64,000 nt of DNA from Microbacterium sp. SLBN-146. GTDB taxonomy: Bacteria; Actinomycetota; Actinomycetes; Actinomycetales; Microbacteriaceae. The stretch lies in the NCBI RefSeq assembly GCF_006715145.1, contig NZ_VFMR01000001.1, positions 2,852,001-2,916,000 on the forward strand. Direction: 5' to 3'. The notes under the pieces were generated by a model, which ran no database searches, was not told the DNA's origin, and saw nothing but the letters and a program-made list of their open reading frames with translations. The position numbers were made by a program, and so were the translations under genes. Shown here piece after piece: positions 17,203-27,092 of the stretch (position 1 is its first letter; every line of letters starts with the position of its first letter).

Positions 17203-18513
17203 GTGACTGCACACGGCGATCAGCTTCTCGCTCCGTACCATCCAGTGAGGCGGATCGTCGCAGGAACCGAAGCACCGTGGCCGGGTCTCATCGTCCGAAC
17301 GGACTCGGGCGACACGACCGTCATGATCGATGCAGCGGATCTCCCGTCCGGTTGGGCGGGCTGGTCCGCCGACCCGGAAGGTCACCTGCTGGCGACCCTC
17401 GATGTCGTGCGCACCGCTGACGGGCACGCAGTGCTCACCCCGCTGTGCACGACTCGTCTCGATTCCTTCCTCGGCCGACGGGCGGCGCGCCGCGCACTCC
17501 TGACCGATGGCGAGATGGTCACACTGGTCGTCAGTATCGCCCGGGGCCTGCGGCAGGCGGAGGCGACGAACACCGAGCACGGCCAGTGGTGGCTCACGGA
17601 TGCCGGGCGGCCGGTCCTCGCGACCGAGGAGGCGCAGGTCCACATCACCGTGTCTAGCGGCGAGGTCCTCAGCGGACTCCGCGCGGCAGCAGAATCACCC
17701 CTCTCGTGGTCATGGCTCGACGCGTGGCCGACGTCGTCGCGCGAGCTTCTCGCACTCGAGGCGCGCGCCTTCGACATCGCGCCGCCCCAGTCCCTCGCGG
17801 ACGCGCCATCCTCCACGGTGACGCCCTGGCCTCTCGACGACCGCGCGAGCCCCAGGAGCGCCACCGGGCCGACGCCGGCGGATGGCACGAGACAGACGCT
17901 CCTGGAACGGATGGGCAGGCATCTCGACTCCGACGTCGCCGATCTGGTGTCGCGATCCCTCACCGGTGTACGGCGTCGTCTTCAGCGCCCTGGCAGGGTG
18001 TCGCACAAGCGCCTGGCGATCGTGAGCGTCAGCGTGTGGCTCGCCATCCTTGCGGTAGGCCTCCTCTGGCCGATGGAGGAAGACAGTTCGCCCGCGCAGG
18101 CACGTCATCCGACGGCTGACAGCACGCCCCGGGCGTCACCTCACCCTGAGGTCTCCGGCGGTGAAGTCTCCGTGAGCACGGAGCTTACGAACGCGTCCGG
18201 CCCTGACACCTCGACCGAGCCCGTCGACATCACAGGCGCCGTCTCCGACCTTCTCAGTCGCCGCACGGCGTGCGAGGGCGACACTGGCTGTCTCGGCGAG
18301 GTCATGGTGCGTCCCGCCGCCGACTTCCCGCCCGGGGTCATCGACGCGGCAGAGGCCGACCGTCGCGTAACGCTCGTCGACGACTACGGGGGAGTGGCCG
18401 TCGCCCGAGTCGACCCTGTGGCCGACGCGAGCCAACCACCCCTGCTCGTCGTCGTCCAGCGCACAGAAGAAAAATGGCTGCTGCGCGACGTATACGTCAC
18501 GCAGCAGCCATGA
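17203..18513 (+). CDS. Membrane-anchored protein with a degenerate kinase-like domain
   Basis: I do not recognise a named family. The 436-residue protein has a cytoplasmic N-terminal region (1-265), one transmembrane helix (about 267-287, LAIVSVSVWLAILAVGLL), a Pro/Ser/Thr-rich linker and a ~100-residue extracellular domain with a Cys pair (TACEGDTGCLG). The segment LTDGEMVTLVVSIARGL, then EHGQWWLTDAGRPVLA, resembles the helix-E/catalytic-loop region of Ser/Thr-kinase-like proteins (consensus roughly hGd..p.NvLl..dGrpvLaD), but the catalytic Asp, Asn and DFG are missing, so at most it is a pseudokinase. GTG start with AGGAGG upstream. Its stop lies inside a long hairpin facing sucB. Confidence 0.6.
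   Translation: MTAHGDQLLAPYHPVRRIVAGTEAPWPGLIVRTDSGDTTVMIDAADLPSGWAGWSADPEGHLLATLDVVRTADGHAVLTPLCTTRLDSFLGRRAARRALLTDGEMVTLVVSIARGLRQAEATNTEHGQWWLTDAGRPVLATEEAQVHITVSSGEVLSGLRAAAESPLSWSWLDAWPTSSRELLALEARAFDIAPPQSLADAPSSTVTPWPLDDRASPRSATGPTPADGTRQTLLERMGRHLDSDVADLVSRSLTGVRRRLQRPGRVSHKRLAIVSVSVWLAILAVGLLWPMEEDSSPAQARHPTADSTPRASPHPEVSGGEVSVSTELTNASGPDTSTEPVDITGAVSDLLSRRTACEGDTGCLGEVMVRPAADFPPGVIDAAEADRRVTLVDDYGGVAVARVDPVADASQPPLLVVVQRTEEKWLLRDVYVTQQP
18474..18511. terminator. Terminator-like hairpin inside the 3' end of the upstream gene
   Basis: Near-perfect inverted repeat: outer 12-bp arms ATGGCTGCTGCG (18474-18485) and CGCAGCAGCCAT (18500-18511), one C/A mismatch, and an inner palindrome GACGTATACGTC. 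It spans the last codons of the pseudokinase-like gene and sits just before the convergent sucB stop, so it probably works as a bidirectional terminator while also being coding sequence. Confidence 0.6.
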
Positions 18514-18519
18514 TCCGAG

Positions 18520-20280
18520 TCAGATGCCGAGCTGCCCGTCGAAGTCAGATGCCTCGAGGCGCTTCTTCACCGAGCCGAGGAATCGGGCGGCGTCTGCACC
18601 ATCGATGATGCGGTGGTCATACGAGAGCGCCAGGAAGACGTACGAACGCGGGGCGATCGCGTCCTTTCCATCCACCGTGACGATGCCGGGCCGCTTGACG
18701 ACAGCGCCGAGCCCCAGGATCGCCGACTGCGGAAGGAAGACGATCGGCGTGTCGAAGAGCGCGCCTCGCGATCCGGTGTTGGTCAGCGTGAACGTTCCAC
18801 CGGCCAGCTCGTCGGGCTTGAGCTTGTTGTCGCGCGTGCGAGCAGCGAGGTCGGCGATCTCGCGTGCGAGCTCTGCGATCGACTTGCCCGCGGCGTCGCG
18901 AACGACGGGCGTCAGGAGTCCACGCTCGGTGTCGACCGCGATGGAGACGTTCTCGCTGGGCGGGTAGACGATGTTGTCACCGTCGACCGTCGCGTTGATG
19001 ACGGGGTAGGTCTGCAGCGCCTCGATCGCAGCAATAGCGAAGAACGGAAGGAAGGAGAGCTTGTCGCCCGTCTTCTGCTGGAACTCCGCCTTGACAGCGT
19101 CACGATAAGCGGCGAGTCGCGTCACATCGACCTCGACGACCGTCGTGAGCTGAGCGGTGGCCTGCATCGACGCGACGGCACGCTCTGCAATGACCTTGCG
19201 CAGGCGAGACATCTTCTGCGTCGTTCCGCGGAGCGGCGACACCTCGACGACGGCCTCGGTCGGCGTCGCGGCGGGGGCGCTCGATGCCTGCGGTGCAGGC
19301 GCCTCGGCAGCCTTGAGGACGTCTTCCTTGCGGATTCGTCCTCCGACGCCCGTGCCCTTGACGGAGGCCAGGTCGACACCCTGCTGCTGTGCGAGACGGC
19401 GAACGAGCGGCGTGACGTACTGCACCTCGTCGTCACCGGCCACGAGGGTGGGAGCGGGCGCGGCGGCGGGAGCCGGTGCCTCCTGCGCGGGAGCGGCCGG
19501 GGCCTCGGCCACCGGAGCGTCGACGGCCGGCTCCTCCTTGGCGACGGGGGCGGGCGCTGCGTCTTCCTTCGCCGCGGCCTCTTCCTTCGGGGCGGGCGCT
19601 GCTTCGGCGGGGGCGGGTTCGGCAGGCGCAGGAGCGGCCGCGGCATCGCCGATCCGCGCCAGAGCTGCGCCGACCTCGACGGTCTCGTCCTCATCCACGA
19701 GGATCGCCTGGAGGATTCCCGCGACAGGGGACGGAATCTCGGTGTCCACCTTGTCGGTCGAGATCTCGACGAGAGGCTCGTCCACTTCGACCGAGTCGCC
19801 GACCTGCTTCAGCCAGCGCGTGATCGTGCCCTCCGTGACGCTCTCACCGAGCTCGGGGAGGACGACGTCCTTACCCTCACCCTGAGCGGCGGGCGCAGCC
19901 TGGGCCGCGGGCGCTTCGGCGGGCTTCTCTTCGGCGGCCGGGGCTTCCGGTGCCGCCTGGGGCTCCGGTGCGGCTTCCGGCTCAGCGGCCGCTGCGGGCT
20001 CGTCGGCGGACCCGGACACGTCGTCGGAGGATCCCGCTGACGATCCGTCGCCGATCTTCGCCAAGACGGCACCGACTTCGACCGTCTCGTCTTCTTGAAC
20101 GAGGATCTCTTCGATCACGCCTCCGACGGGCGACGGGATCTCGGTGTCGACCTTGTCGGTCGAGATCTCGAGCAGCCCCTCGTCCGCCTCCACGGTGTCG
20201 CCGACCTGCTTGAGCCAGCGGGTGACCGTTCCCTCGGTGACGCTCTCGCCGAGCGCGGGGAGGACCACGGAAGTGCTCAT
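18520..20280 (-). CDS. sucB: 2-oxoacid dehydrogenase E2 component (dihydrolipoamide acyltransferase)
   Basis: E2 core of the 2-oxoglutarate (and/or pyruvate) dehydrogenase complex; transfers acyl groups from lipoamide to CoA. The 586 residues hold two lipoyl domains (about 1-80 and 138-215), each with lysine in [15 protein letters not shown], joined by long Ala/Pro/Glu linkers; a peripheral-subunit-binding domain (about 284-320, [15 protein letters not shown]); and a catalytic domain ending with [14 protein letters not shown], whose His and Asp are catalytic. ATG at 20280 follows AAGGAGA. It lies 64 bases after lpd, the E3 subunit, in the same direction. Whether it serves PDH, OGDH or both cannot be told; actinobacterial PDH and OGDH commonly share this E2. 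Confidence 0.93.
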   Translation of the reverse strand: MSTSVVLPALGESVTEGTVTRWLKQVGDTVEADEGLLEISTDKVDTEIPSPVGGVIEEILVQEDETVEVGAVLAKIGDGSSAGSSDDVSGSADEPAAAAEPEAAPEPQAAPEAPAAEEKPAEAPAAQAAPAAQGEGKDVVLPELGESVTEGTITRWLKQVGDSVEVDEPLVEISTDKVDTEIPSPVAGILQAILVDEDETVEVGAALARIGDAAAAPAPAEPAPAEAAPAPKEEAAAKEDAAPAPVAKEEPAVDAPVAEAPAAPAQEAPAPAAAPAPTLVAGDDEVQYVTPLVRRLAQQQGVDLASVKGTGVGGRIRKEDVLKAAEAPAPQASSAPAATPTEAVVEVSPLRGTTQKMSRLRKVIAERAVASMQATAQLTTVVEVDVTRLAAYRDAVKAEFQQKTGDKLSFLPFFAIAAIEALQTYPVINATVDGDNIVYPPSENVSIAVDTERGLLTPVVRDAAGKSIAELAREIADLAARTRDNKLKPDELAGGTFTLTNTGSRGALFDTPIVFLPQSAILGLGAVVKRPGIVTVDGKDAIAPRSYVFLALSYDHRIIDGADAARFLGSVKKRLEASDFDGQLGI

Positions 20281-20344
20281 GGGTATGTCTCCTTCAGGAT
20301 GAAGTTCTCGTGTCTAGCTTAGTGACAGGGCATGGCCTGCGGTT

Positions 20345-21718
20345 CTACAGCGCGTGCAGCGGTTTGCCCGCCAGGGCGAGGAAGGCTTCGCCGAGTGCTT
20401 CGCTCTGCGTCGGGTGCGCGTGGAGGAAGGGGGCGATGTCCTCGGGGTGCGCCTCCCAGCCCACGGCGAGCTGCCCCTCCGTGATGAGTTCTCCCACGCG
20501 ATCACCCGCGAGGTGCACGCCGATGACAGCGCCCTCCTTCTTGCGGATGACCTTGACGATGCCGCTCGTGCCGAGGATCTCGCTCTTGCCGTTGCCCGCG
20601 AGGTTGTACTCGTAGGCCACGATCCCGTCGGCGCCGAACTCCGCCGTCGCCTGCGCCTCGGTCACGCCCACGGAGGCGAGCTCCGGTCGCGAATAGGTGA
20701 CCTTCGGAATCTGGAGGTCGGGAACGAGCACGGGCGACAGCCCCGCGATCTCCTCCGCGACGAAGATGCCCTGCTGGAAGCCGCGGTGCGCGAGCTGGAG
20801 TCCGGGAACGATGTCGCCGACGGCCCACACGTGGGCGACGGCGGTGCGCAGTCGCTCGTCGGTCACGACGAACCCCCGGTCGAGGTGGACACCGGCCTCC
20901 TCGTAGCCGAGCCCCGCGGTCGCCGGGCCGCGGCCCACCGCGACGAGAAGGTAGTCGGCGGTGAACGTCTTGCCGTCCTCCAGCGTCACCGTGACGTCGG
21001 AATCGGTCTGCTCTGCCGACGCGTACCGGACGCCGAGCGATGTCGCGATGCCGCGCTTCCGGTAGGCCCGCTCCATGGCCTTGCTGAGCGAGATGTCCTC
21101 GTTCGGAACGAGATGGTCGAGCGCCTCGATGATGGTGACATCGACGCCGAAGGACTTCCAGACGCTCGCGAACTCGACGCCGATCACTCCACCACCGAGG
21201 ATCAGGACGCTGTCCGGGATCTCCTGGAGCTCGAGGGCATGCTCGCTCGTGAGGATGCGCCCGCCGATCTCGAGGCCCGGCAATGAGCGGCTGTAGGAGC
21301 CGGTTGCGAGGACGACATCAGTGCCCCGGTACAGGTCGTCGCCGACGCGGACGGCGGGACCGGATTCGAGAACGCCTTCGCCAGCGACGACCGTGATCCC
21401 GCGAGCCTTGATGAGGCCCTCGAGTCCCTTGAACTTCTTCGCGACGATCCCCTCGCGGTAGGCGCGCACGCCGTCGGGGTCGATGCCGTCGAGCGTCGCC
21501 CGGATGCCGATCGTCGCGGCGTCCCGAGCAGTGTCGGCAACCTCCGCGGCGTGCAGAAGCGCCTTCGTCGGAATGCACCCGCGATGGAGGCACGTGCCCC
21601 CCACCTTGTCCTTCTCGACGATCGCGACGCTCTTCCCCAGCTCTGCGGCGCGGAGTGCGGCGGCGTAGCCTCCACTGCCTCCGCCCAGGACGACGAGGTC
21701 GAAGGTGTGCTCGGTCAT
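20345..21718 (-). CDS. lpd: Dihydrolipoyl dehydrogenase (E3)
   Basis: FAD-dependent re-oxidation of dihydrolipoamide with NAD+, the E3 step of 2-oxoacid dehydrogenase complexes. The 457 residues include an N-terminal FAD motif VVLGGGSGGYAA, redox-active Cys43 and Cys48 in GGTCLHRGCIPTKAL, an NAD-binding GGGVIGVEFAS and a C-terminal catalytic histidine in HAHPTQSE. ATG at 21718 overlaps the pepA stop by four bases (ATGA), so the two are translationally coupled. sucB follows, forming a pepA-lpd-sucB unit. Confidence 0.95.
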   Translation of the reverse strand: MTEHTFDLVVLGGGSGGYAAALRAAELGKSVAIVEKDKVGGTCLHRGCIPTKALLHAAEVADTARDAATIGIRATLDGIDPDGVRAYREGIVAKKFKGLEGLIKARGITVVAGEGVLESGPAVRVGDDLYRGTDVVLATGSYSRSLPGLEIGGRILTSEHALELQEIPDSVLILGGGVIGVEFASVWKSFGVDVTIIEALDHLVPNEDISLSKAMERAYRKRGIATSLGVRYASAEQTDSDVTVTLEDGKTFTADYLLVAVGRGPATAGLGYEEAGVHLDRGFVVTDERLRTAVAHVWAVGDIVPGLQLAHRGFQQGIFVAEEIAGLSPVLVPDLQIPKVTYSRPELASVGVTEAQATAEFGADGIVAYEYNLAGNGKSEILGTSGIVKVIRKKEGAVIGVHLAGDRVGELITEGQLAVGWEAHPEDIAPFLHAHPTQSEALGEAFLALAGKPLHAL

Positions 21719-23193
21719 CGTTGACCTCCAGAGATGAATCGGATGAGCGACCGGACGGTGGCGGCGGTCGGCCCCTTGTCGGTGAAGCCGAATCCAGCGC
21801 CCTTGTTCATGCCGACACCTGCGATGTCCAGGTGCACCCACGGAATACGGGGCGCACCGTCGTCGTCGGACTGACGACCGACGAAGCGCTGAAGGAAGAG
21901 CCCTGCGAACAGCGACCCTCCCGCCGGATCGCCGATCTTCGCGTTCTGCATGTCGGCGATCGGGGAATCGAGGTCGTCCGACATATGAACGGGAAGCGGG
22001 AGGGGCCACGCGAGCTCACCGACGGCGTCCGCTGCCGCAAGGTACTCCTCGACGGCGGCTTCGTCGCCCATGACACCGGTATGACGGTTACCCAGCGCGA
22101 TCGTGATGGCGCCGGTCAGCGTGGCGACGTCGACGATGACGTCAGGATGCCGGCGACTCGCGGCCACCAGTCCGTCCGCGAGGACGAGACGCCCTTCGGC
22201 ATCCGTGTTGGTGACCTCGACCGTCGTTCCGTCGAGGATCCGCAGAACGTCTCCCGGGCGGGTCGCCCGCCCCGACGGCATGTTCTCGGCGATGCAGAGC
22301 CACGCGCTCACGTGCACGGGCAGACCCATCGTCGCGACGGCGCGCACCACGGCCAGCGCCGTCGCGGCGCCGCACATGTCGTACTTCATCCCGACCATGC
22401 CGGCGGCGGGCTTGAGCGAGAGTCCGCCCGTGTCGAACGTGATGCCCTTGCCGACGAGCGCGACGTGGCGGTTCGCCCCTTCCGGCGCGTAGTCGAGCCG
22501 GACGAGTCTCGGCGGACGGTCCGAGCCCTGCCCGACACCGAGGATTCCGCCATAGCCCCCTTCAGCGAGGGCGGACTCGTCGAGCACCTCGATCTCGACG
22601 GGCAGCCCTTCGAAAGCGGAGACCGCCCGCTCGGCGAAGTCGGACGGGCCCAGCCACTCGGCGGGGATCGAGACGAGATCCTTCACGAGCGCGGCGGCAT
22701 CGGCGGTCGCGATGATGTCGGCGAGAGCGCCCGGAGCCTCGTCGGCATCGGAATGGACCACGACACGAGCGGCGCGCGCCTTGGGGGGGTCTGACTTGTA
22801 GCTGTCGAACCGATAGCCGCCGAGCGCAGCGCCCTCGGCGAGAGCCGTCCACAGTTCGGGATCGGCGAGCGGCGCGCCGAGCGAGATCGTCTCGAATCCG
22901 GTCAGGGTGCGCAGTGCGACTCCTGCGGCGTCACGGAGCGACGCCGCATCTCCGCCGGCGCCGGTGCCGACGACCGCCAAGGGGAGCGACGTGCTCTCCG
23001 GCGCATAGACCCGGTGAACGGATCCGGGAGAGCCCGTGAACCCGATCGCCGCGAGAGCTTCTGCGAGCCCGGGCCAGTCGTGCAGCGAATCGTCGTCTTC
23101 GAGCGGCGGAAGCGCCAGCACGATGGCGTCGGCGTCGGTGTCTCGGATCGGATCTGTGCGGTGGACGACGTCGGGAAAAGACATGGCCTCCAT
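21715..23193 (-). CDS. pepA: Leucyl aminopeptidase (M17 family)
   Basis: Cytoplasmic metallo-aminopeptidase releasing N-terminal residues from peptides. The 492 residues are the normal length. The catalytic C-terminal domain contains GKGITFDTGGLSLKPAAGM and the M17 signature NTDAEGRLVLADGL, supplying the metal ligands and catalytic Lys/Arg. Two starts are possible, ATG 23193 and ATG 23184 (MSFPDVV); GGAGG lies between them, so neither has ideal spacing. It is first in the pepA-lpd-sucB arrangement. Confidence 0.93.
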   Translation of the reverse strand: MEAMSFPDVVHRTDPIRDTDADAIVLALPPLEDDDSLHDWPGLAEALAAIGFTGSPGSVHRVYAPESTSLPLAVVGTGAGGDAASLRDAAGVALRTLTGFETISLGAPLADPELWTALAEGAALGGYRFDSYKSDPPKARAARVVVHSDADEAPGALADIIATADAAALVKDLVSIPAEWLGPSDFAERAVSAFEGLPVEIEVLDESALAEGGYGGILGVGQGSDRPPRLVRLDYAPEGANRHVALVGKGITFDTGGLSLKPAAGMVGMKYDMCGAATALAVVRAVATMGLPVHVSAWLCIAENMPSGRATRPGDVLRILDGTTVEVTNTDAEGRLVLADGLVAASRRHPDVIVDVATLTGAITIALGNRHTGVMGDEAAVEEYLAAADAVGELAWPLPLPVHMSDDLDSPIADMQNAKIGDPAGGSLFAGLFLQRFVGRQSDDDGAPRIPWVHLDIAGVGMNKGAGFGFTDKGPTAATVRSLIRFISGGQR

Positions 23194-23261
23194 CCTACGG
23201 ATGCCTTGTTCGCTCTGAGCGGGATGCGCCCATCACCCCTGGGCCCGACGTCACTCGTAGC

Positions 23262-24191
23262 ATGGAGGACATGCCCTCCCTCGGTCCGCTCTTCGAACGC
23301 TCGGTGTCGGCCCCACCCGTTCCCCGCGGCCTCCCACTCGTCATCACCCTGACGGGCTTCACGGATGCCGGAAGTGCCGTCGCGCAGGTCATCGATCACT
23401 TCCGCAGCGACCTGGAGCCGATCCCACTCGTCGTCTTCGACAACGATGCGCTGCTGGACTACCGCGCACGCCGGCCGATCGTCGCGTTCGACCAGGATCA
23501 CCTCACCGACTATCGCCCGCCGAGACTCGAGCTCTCGCTCGCACACGACGCCCTCGGACAGCCGTTCCTGCTCCTCGCCGGATACGAGCCCGACTTCGCG
23601 TGGGAGTCGTTCACCCGCAGCATCCTCGCGCTCACCGACGAGTACGACGTCGCGACGGTGACCTGGGTTCACGCCATCCCCATGCCGGTCCCGCACACGC
23701 GGCCGATCGGCACGACGGTCAGCGGCACCCGTGCCGAGCTGACCGCGGCCCACTCGGTCTGGAAGCCGCACACCGAGGTGCCCGCGACGGCGGGGCACCT
23801 CCTGGAGTATCGGTTCGCACAGGCGGGGGCCGCCGTCGCGGGCTTCGTCCTGCTGGTGCCTCACTACCTGGGGGACACCGAGTACCCCGCTGCCGCCCTC
23901 GCCGCGCTCGACAGCCTCACGGTTGCCACCGGCCTCGTCTTCTCGGGAGACGATCTCCGCGAAGAGAACCGCGAGTATCTCGAGAAGGTCGGCGAGCAGG
24001 TGAGCGGCAGCGACGAGCTCTCGCGCATGGTCGAAGGGCTGGAAGAGCGCTACGACGCCTACATGGCAGGGTCGACACTGGCGACACCGATGATCCACAC
24101 GGGTGATCTGCCCAGTGCGGACGAACTGGCCGCTGAGCTGGAGCGATTCCTCGCGAACCGGGCGCCGGGCGAGGACGACAAACGCGTCTGA
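23262..24191 (+). CDS. PAC2 family protein (proteasome assembly chaperone-like)
   Basis: A 309-residue PAC2-domain protein, a family related to archaeal/eukaryal proteasome assembly chaperones and common in Actinobacteria; the bacterial role is not settled. Recognisable segments are [19 protein letters not shown] near the N-terminus, [14 protein letters not shown], and a C-terminal helical region. ATG 23262 and ATG 23271 are both possible; GGAGGAC lies between them. It is divergent from pepA (68 bases apart) and precedes sigA by 226 bases. Confidence 0.85.
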   Translation: MEDMPSLGPLFERSVSAPPVPRGLPLVITLTGFTDAGSAVAQVIDHFRSDLEPIPLVVFDNDALLDYRARRPIVAFDQDHLTDYRPPRLELSLAHDALGQPFLLLAGYEPDFAWESFTRSILALTDEYDVATVTWVHAIPMPVPHTRPIGTTVSGTRAELTAAHSVWKPHTEVPATAGHLLEYRFAQAGAAVAGFVLLVPHYLGDTEYPAAALAALDSLTVATGLVFSGDDLREENREYLEKVGEQVSGSDELSRMVEGLEERYDAYMAGSTLATPMIHTGDLPSADELAAELERFLANRAPGEDDKRV

Positions 24192-24417
24192 GGGGAATGC
24201 CCTGGGTCGCGCCGCGGTTGTAGAGGGAGGCGCCAGTCGATCGACCTCTCGCCGCTGTGCTGTTGTGCGAGGTCGAGTGTGCGATACTGGATGCCACGAC
24301 CCGTTGTCAACCGCAGTTTCAGTTCGCGCTGAGCCACTCGGACTTGACAAGGGTCTTACTAGTGTCCGAATTCCCCCGACTCAGCGATGGGATCGCTCGG
24401 TCGGTGAAAGGCAGAAC

Positions 24418-25788
24418 GTGACTCCAGGCACCAAGACCAAGGCCACCGCCGCCCCTCAGGACGCCGACCTCGATGAGGCGACCCCGGCGGCGGCGAAGGC
24501 TGCCGTCAAGGCCCCGGCGAAGAAGGCTCCTGCGAAGAAGACCGCGGCGAAGGCGCCGGCGGCTTCGAAGGCCGCCGCGAAGAAGGCTTCGAAGGCGAGC
24601 TCCGCGGACGGCGACGACGAACCCGATGAGGACATCGAGGTCGAAGACGACGTCGACATCGACGACGCGGACGACACGAGCGACGACGACGAGACCACTC
24701 CCGCGGTGACGCGCGAGAAGGCTCCCGCCGCGAACGCATCAGAGTCGTCCGACGACGATGACGACGAGGAGAGCCCCAAGCCGGCTTTCACCGAGCCGCT
24801 TCCCACGGGCGCGATCGTCATCACATCGAGCGACGAGGACGACGTCCCCGTTTACTCGACGCAGATCACCGGCGCGACCGCCGACCCCGTCAAGGACTAC
24901 CTGAAGCAGATCGGCAAGGTTCCGCTGCTGAACGCGGCGGAAGAGGTCGAGCTCGCGATGCGGATCGAGGCGGGTCTGTTCGCCGAGGAGAAGCTCTCGC
25001 ACATGTCCGGTGCCGAGAAGTCCTCGCAGCTCGGACTCGACCTGCAGTGGGTTGCTCGCGACGGACAGCGCGCGAAGTCGCACCTGCTCGGGGCGAACCT
25101 CCGACTGGTCGTCTCGCTGGCCAAGCGCTACACCGGCCGTGGCATGCAGTTCCTGGACCTCATCCAGGAGGGCAACCTCGGCCTCATCCGCGCTGTCGAG
25201 AAGTTCGACTACACGAAGGGCTTCAAGTTCTCCACGTATGCGACGTGGTGGATCCGGCAGGCGATCACTCGCGCGATGGCCGACCAGGCGCGGACCATCC
25301 GCATCCCGGTCCACATGGTGGAGGTCATCAACAAGCTCGCTCGTGTCCAGCGGCAGATGCTGCAGGACCTCGGGCGCGAGCCCACGCCCGAAGAGCTGAG
25401 CCGCGAACTCGACATGACCCCTGAGAAGGTCATCGAGGTGCAGAAGTACGGCCGCGAGCCGATCTCGCTGCACACGCCTCTCGGCGAGGACGGCGACAGC
25501 GAGTTCGGAGACCTGATCGAAGACACCGAGGCAGTCGTCCCCGCAGACGCCGTGGGCTTCACGATGCTGCAGCGTCAGCTCGAGTCGCTGCTCGATTCGC
25601 TCTCCGAGCGCGAAGCAGGCGTCATCCGCATGCGCTTCGGACTCGGCGACGGCCAGCCCAAGACCCTCGACCAGATCGGGGACACGTTCGGGGTGACGCG
25701 CGAGCGGATCCGTCAGATCGAGTCCAAGACGATGGCGAAGCTGCGGCACCCGTCGCGTTCGCAGTCGCTCCGGGACTACCTCGAGTGA
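24418..25788 (+). CDS. sigA: Principal RNA polymerase sigma factor (SigA/HrdB/RpoD)
   Basis: Primary sigma-70 factor. The 456 residues carry the actinobacterial N-terminal extension, rich in Ala/Lys ([15 protein letters not shown]) then Asp/Glu, followed by region 1.2 ([16 protein letters not shown]), region 2 with [20 protein letters not shown] and region 4.2 with [20 protein letters not shown]. The GTG start at 24418 is preceded by AAAGG at good spacing; the upstream open frame is not sigma-like. Its stop overlaps the GTG of the MurT-like gene (GTGA at 25785-25788), so the cell-wall genes downstream may be read with sigA. Confidence 0.95.
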   Translation: MTPGTKTKATAAPQDADLDEATPAAAKAAVKAPAKKAPAKKTAAKAPAASKAAAKKASKASSADGDDEPDEDIEVEDDVDIDDADDTSDDDETTPAVTREKAPAANASESSDDDDDEESPKPAFTEPLPTGAIVITSSDEDDVPVYSTQITGATADPVKDYLKQIGKVPLLNAAEEVELAMRIEAGLFAEEKLSHMSGAEKSSQLGLDLQWVARDGQRAKSHLLGANLRLVVSLAKRYTGRGMQFLDLIQEGNLGLIRAVEKFDYTKGFKFSTYATWWIRQAITRAMADQARTIRIPVHMVEVINKLARVQRQMLQDLGREPTPEELSRELDMTPEKVIEVQKYGREPISLHTPLGEDGDSEFGDLIEDTEAVVPADAVGFTMLQRQLESLLDSLSEREAGVIRMRFGLGDGQPKTLDQIGDTFGVTRERIRQIESKTMAKLRHPSRSQSLRDYLE

Positions 25789-27092
25789 CCCGCGCGAAGG
25801 GCAGCGGTCTCCGGTACGTTCCGGCGATCGTCGCAGGCAAGCTCGCGCGGTTCGCGACGAGGTTGCGCGGGGGAGGCTCAGCCTTCCCCGGGTATGTCGC
25901 GAACCGACTCGCGCCGTCGTTGCTGAGCACGCTCGGCGGCCAGTTCCCGGATGGCGTCGTCTTCGTCCTCGGCTCTAACGGCAAGACCACGACGACCCAC
26001 ATGGTCAGCGAGATCCTTCGGGCGCACGGACTCAAGGTCTTCACGAACCCGACGGGCGCGAACCTCCCGCAGGGAGTCACGAGCGCGTTGCTCGCCGACG
26101 CCACTCTCACAGGGCGCGTGCGCGCCGATGTCGCGGTGCTCGAGGTGGACGAGGGATTCGCCGCGGAACTCGCGGACATCCTCGCTCCGCGCGTCATCGT
26201 GGCACTCAACGTGCAGGTCGACCAGCTCTACCGGTTCTACGAGACCGAGCGCGTCGCCGACATGATGCTCGACGCGGCGACGCGCGCGTCCGTGCGTGTC
26301 GTCGTCAACGCCGATGATCCGTACCTGAGCAAGATCGACGACACGACTCTCCGTTCCGAGGCCTCCTTCTTCGGTGCGTCACCCGCGGTCGTCGCGGCAT
26401 CCGCGCACGGGCTCGTCAACGCCGTCGATACGCGAAGCGGCGACGCCGGAACACGTCAGCGGCACCTCGAGACGGAGGTCGTCTCGGCGTCCGGGCGTGC
26501 GGTCGAGCTTTCGCTGGACGGAACGGTCTTCTCGATCACGCTCCCCGCGCGGGGTCTGCACTACGCCGTCGACGCCGCCGCCGCCGTCAGCGCTGCTCGA
26601 CACATCCTGAGCGGCCGGTTCGACACGGAGGCCGCCGCGCGCGGGTTCTCGCAGATGACCCCCGCCTACGGCCGTGGCGAACTCGTCCCGCTTCGCCGTG
26701 ATCCCTCCGGAGAGCAGGTGGAGTTCGTCATGTTCAAGAACGGACCGAGTCTGCAGCTCAACGTGGACGCCCTCGACGCGGCTCCCGAACGGGTTCTGAT
26801 GGCGATCGACGAAGGCACGCCGGACATCTCCTGGATGTACGACGTCGACCTGTCGCGTTTCGATCACGTCGATGTCGTGACGGGGGAGAAGGCACACCAG
26901 ATCGCGACGAGGCTCGCCTATGCCGGCATCCCGATCGGCACGGTCGAACCGGATGTCGAGAAGGCCGTCGAGATCATGCGGCGCTTCCCGCAGACCCGCG
27001 ACGGCCGACAGACGTGGTTCGTGAACTATGAGCTGATGATGCTGGGCCGCCGCATCCTCGGCTACGGCGATCAGGAGGTGGCCCGACGATGA
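25785..27092 (+). CDS. Divergent MurT-like Mur ligase family protein without zinc ribbon
   Basis: The 435-residue protein follows the MurT plan. It has a Mur ligase P-loop [11 protein letters not shown] (about 61-71), [11 protein letters not shown], the acidic [13 protein letters not shown] (175-179), a ligase C-domain containing AYGRGE, and a terminal DUF1727-type domain with DISWMYDVD (347-355), which keeps the MurT aspartate near the GatD interface. Canonical MurT has a four-cysteine zinc ribbon between NADDP and the next ligase motif; here that stretch (about 195-255) has no cysteine, and the whole protein has none. NLFRDQLDRYGE is altered to [15 protein letters not shown] start overlaps the sigA stop. 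Partner gene follows with a 4-base overlap. MurT normally activates the D-Glu2 alpha-carboxylate of lipid II. Confidence 0.85.
   Translation: MTRAKGSGLRYVPAIVAGKLARFATRLRGGGSAFPGYVANRLAPSLLSTLGGQFPDGVVFVLGSNGKTTTTHMVSEILRAHGLKVFTNPTGANLPQGVTSALLADATLTGRVRADVAVLEVDEGFAAELADILAPRVIVALNVQVDQLYRFYETERVADMMLDAATRASVRVVVNADDPYLSKIDDTTLRSEASFFGASPAVVAASAHGLVNAVDTRSGDAGTRQRHLETEVVSASGRAVELSLDGTVFSITLPARGLHYAVDAAAAVSAARHILSGRFDTEAAARGFSQMTPAYGRGELVPLRRDPSGEQVEFVMFKNGPSLQLNVDALDAAPERVLMAIDEGTPDISWMYDVDLSRFDHVDVVTGEKAHQIATRLAYAGIPIGTVEPDVEKAVEIMRRFPQTRDGRQTWFVNYELMMLGRRILGYGDQEVARR

Noticed and set aside
24344..24365. TTGACA and TAGTGT as a sigA promoter
   Set aside because: Both hexamers look good singly, but they are separated by only 10 bases, too short for one promoter. 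I could not choose a pairing.
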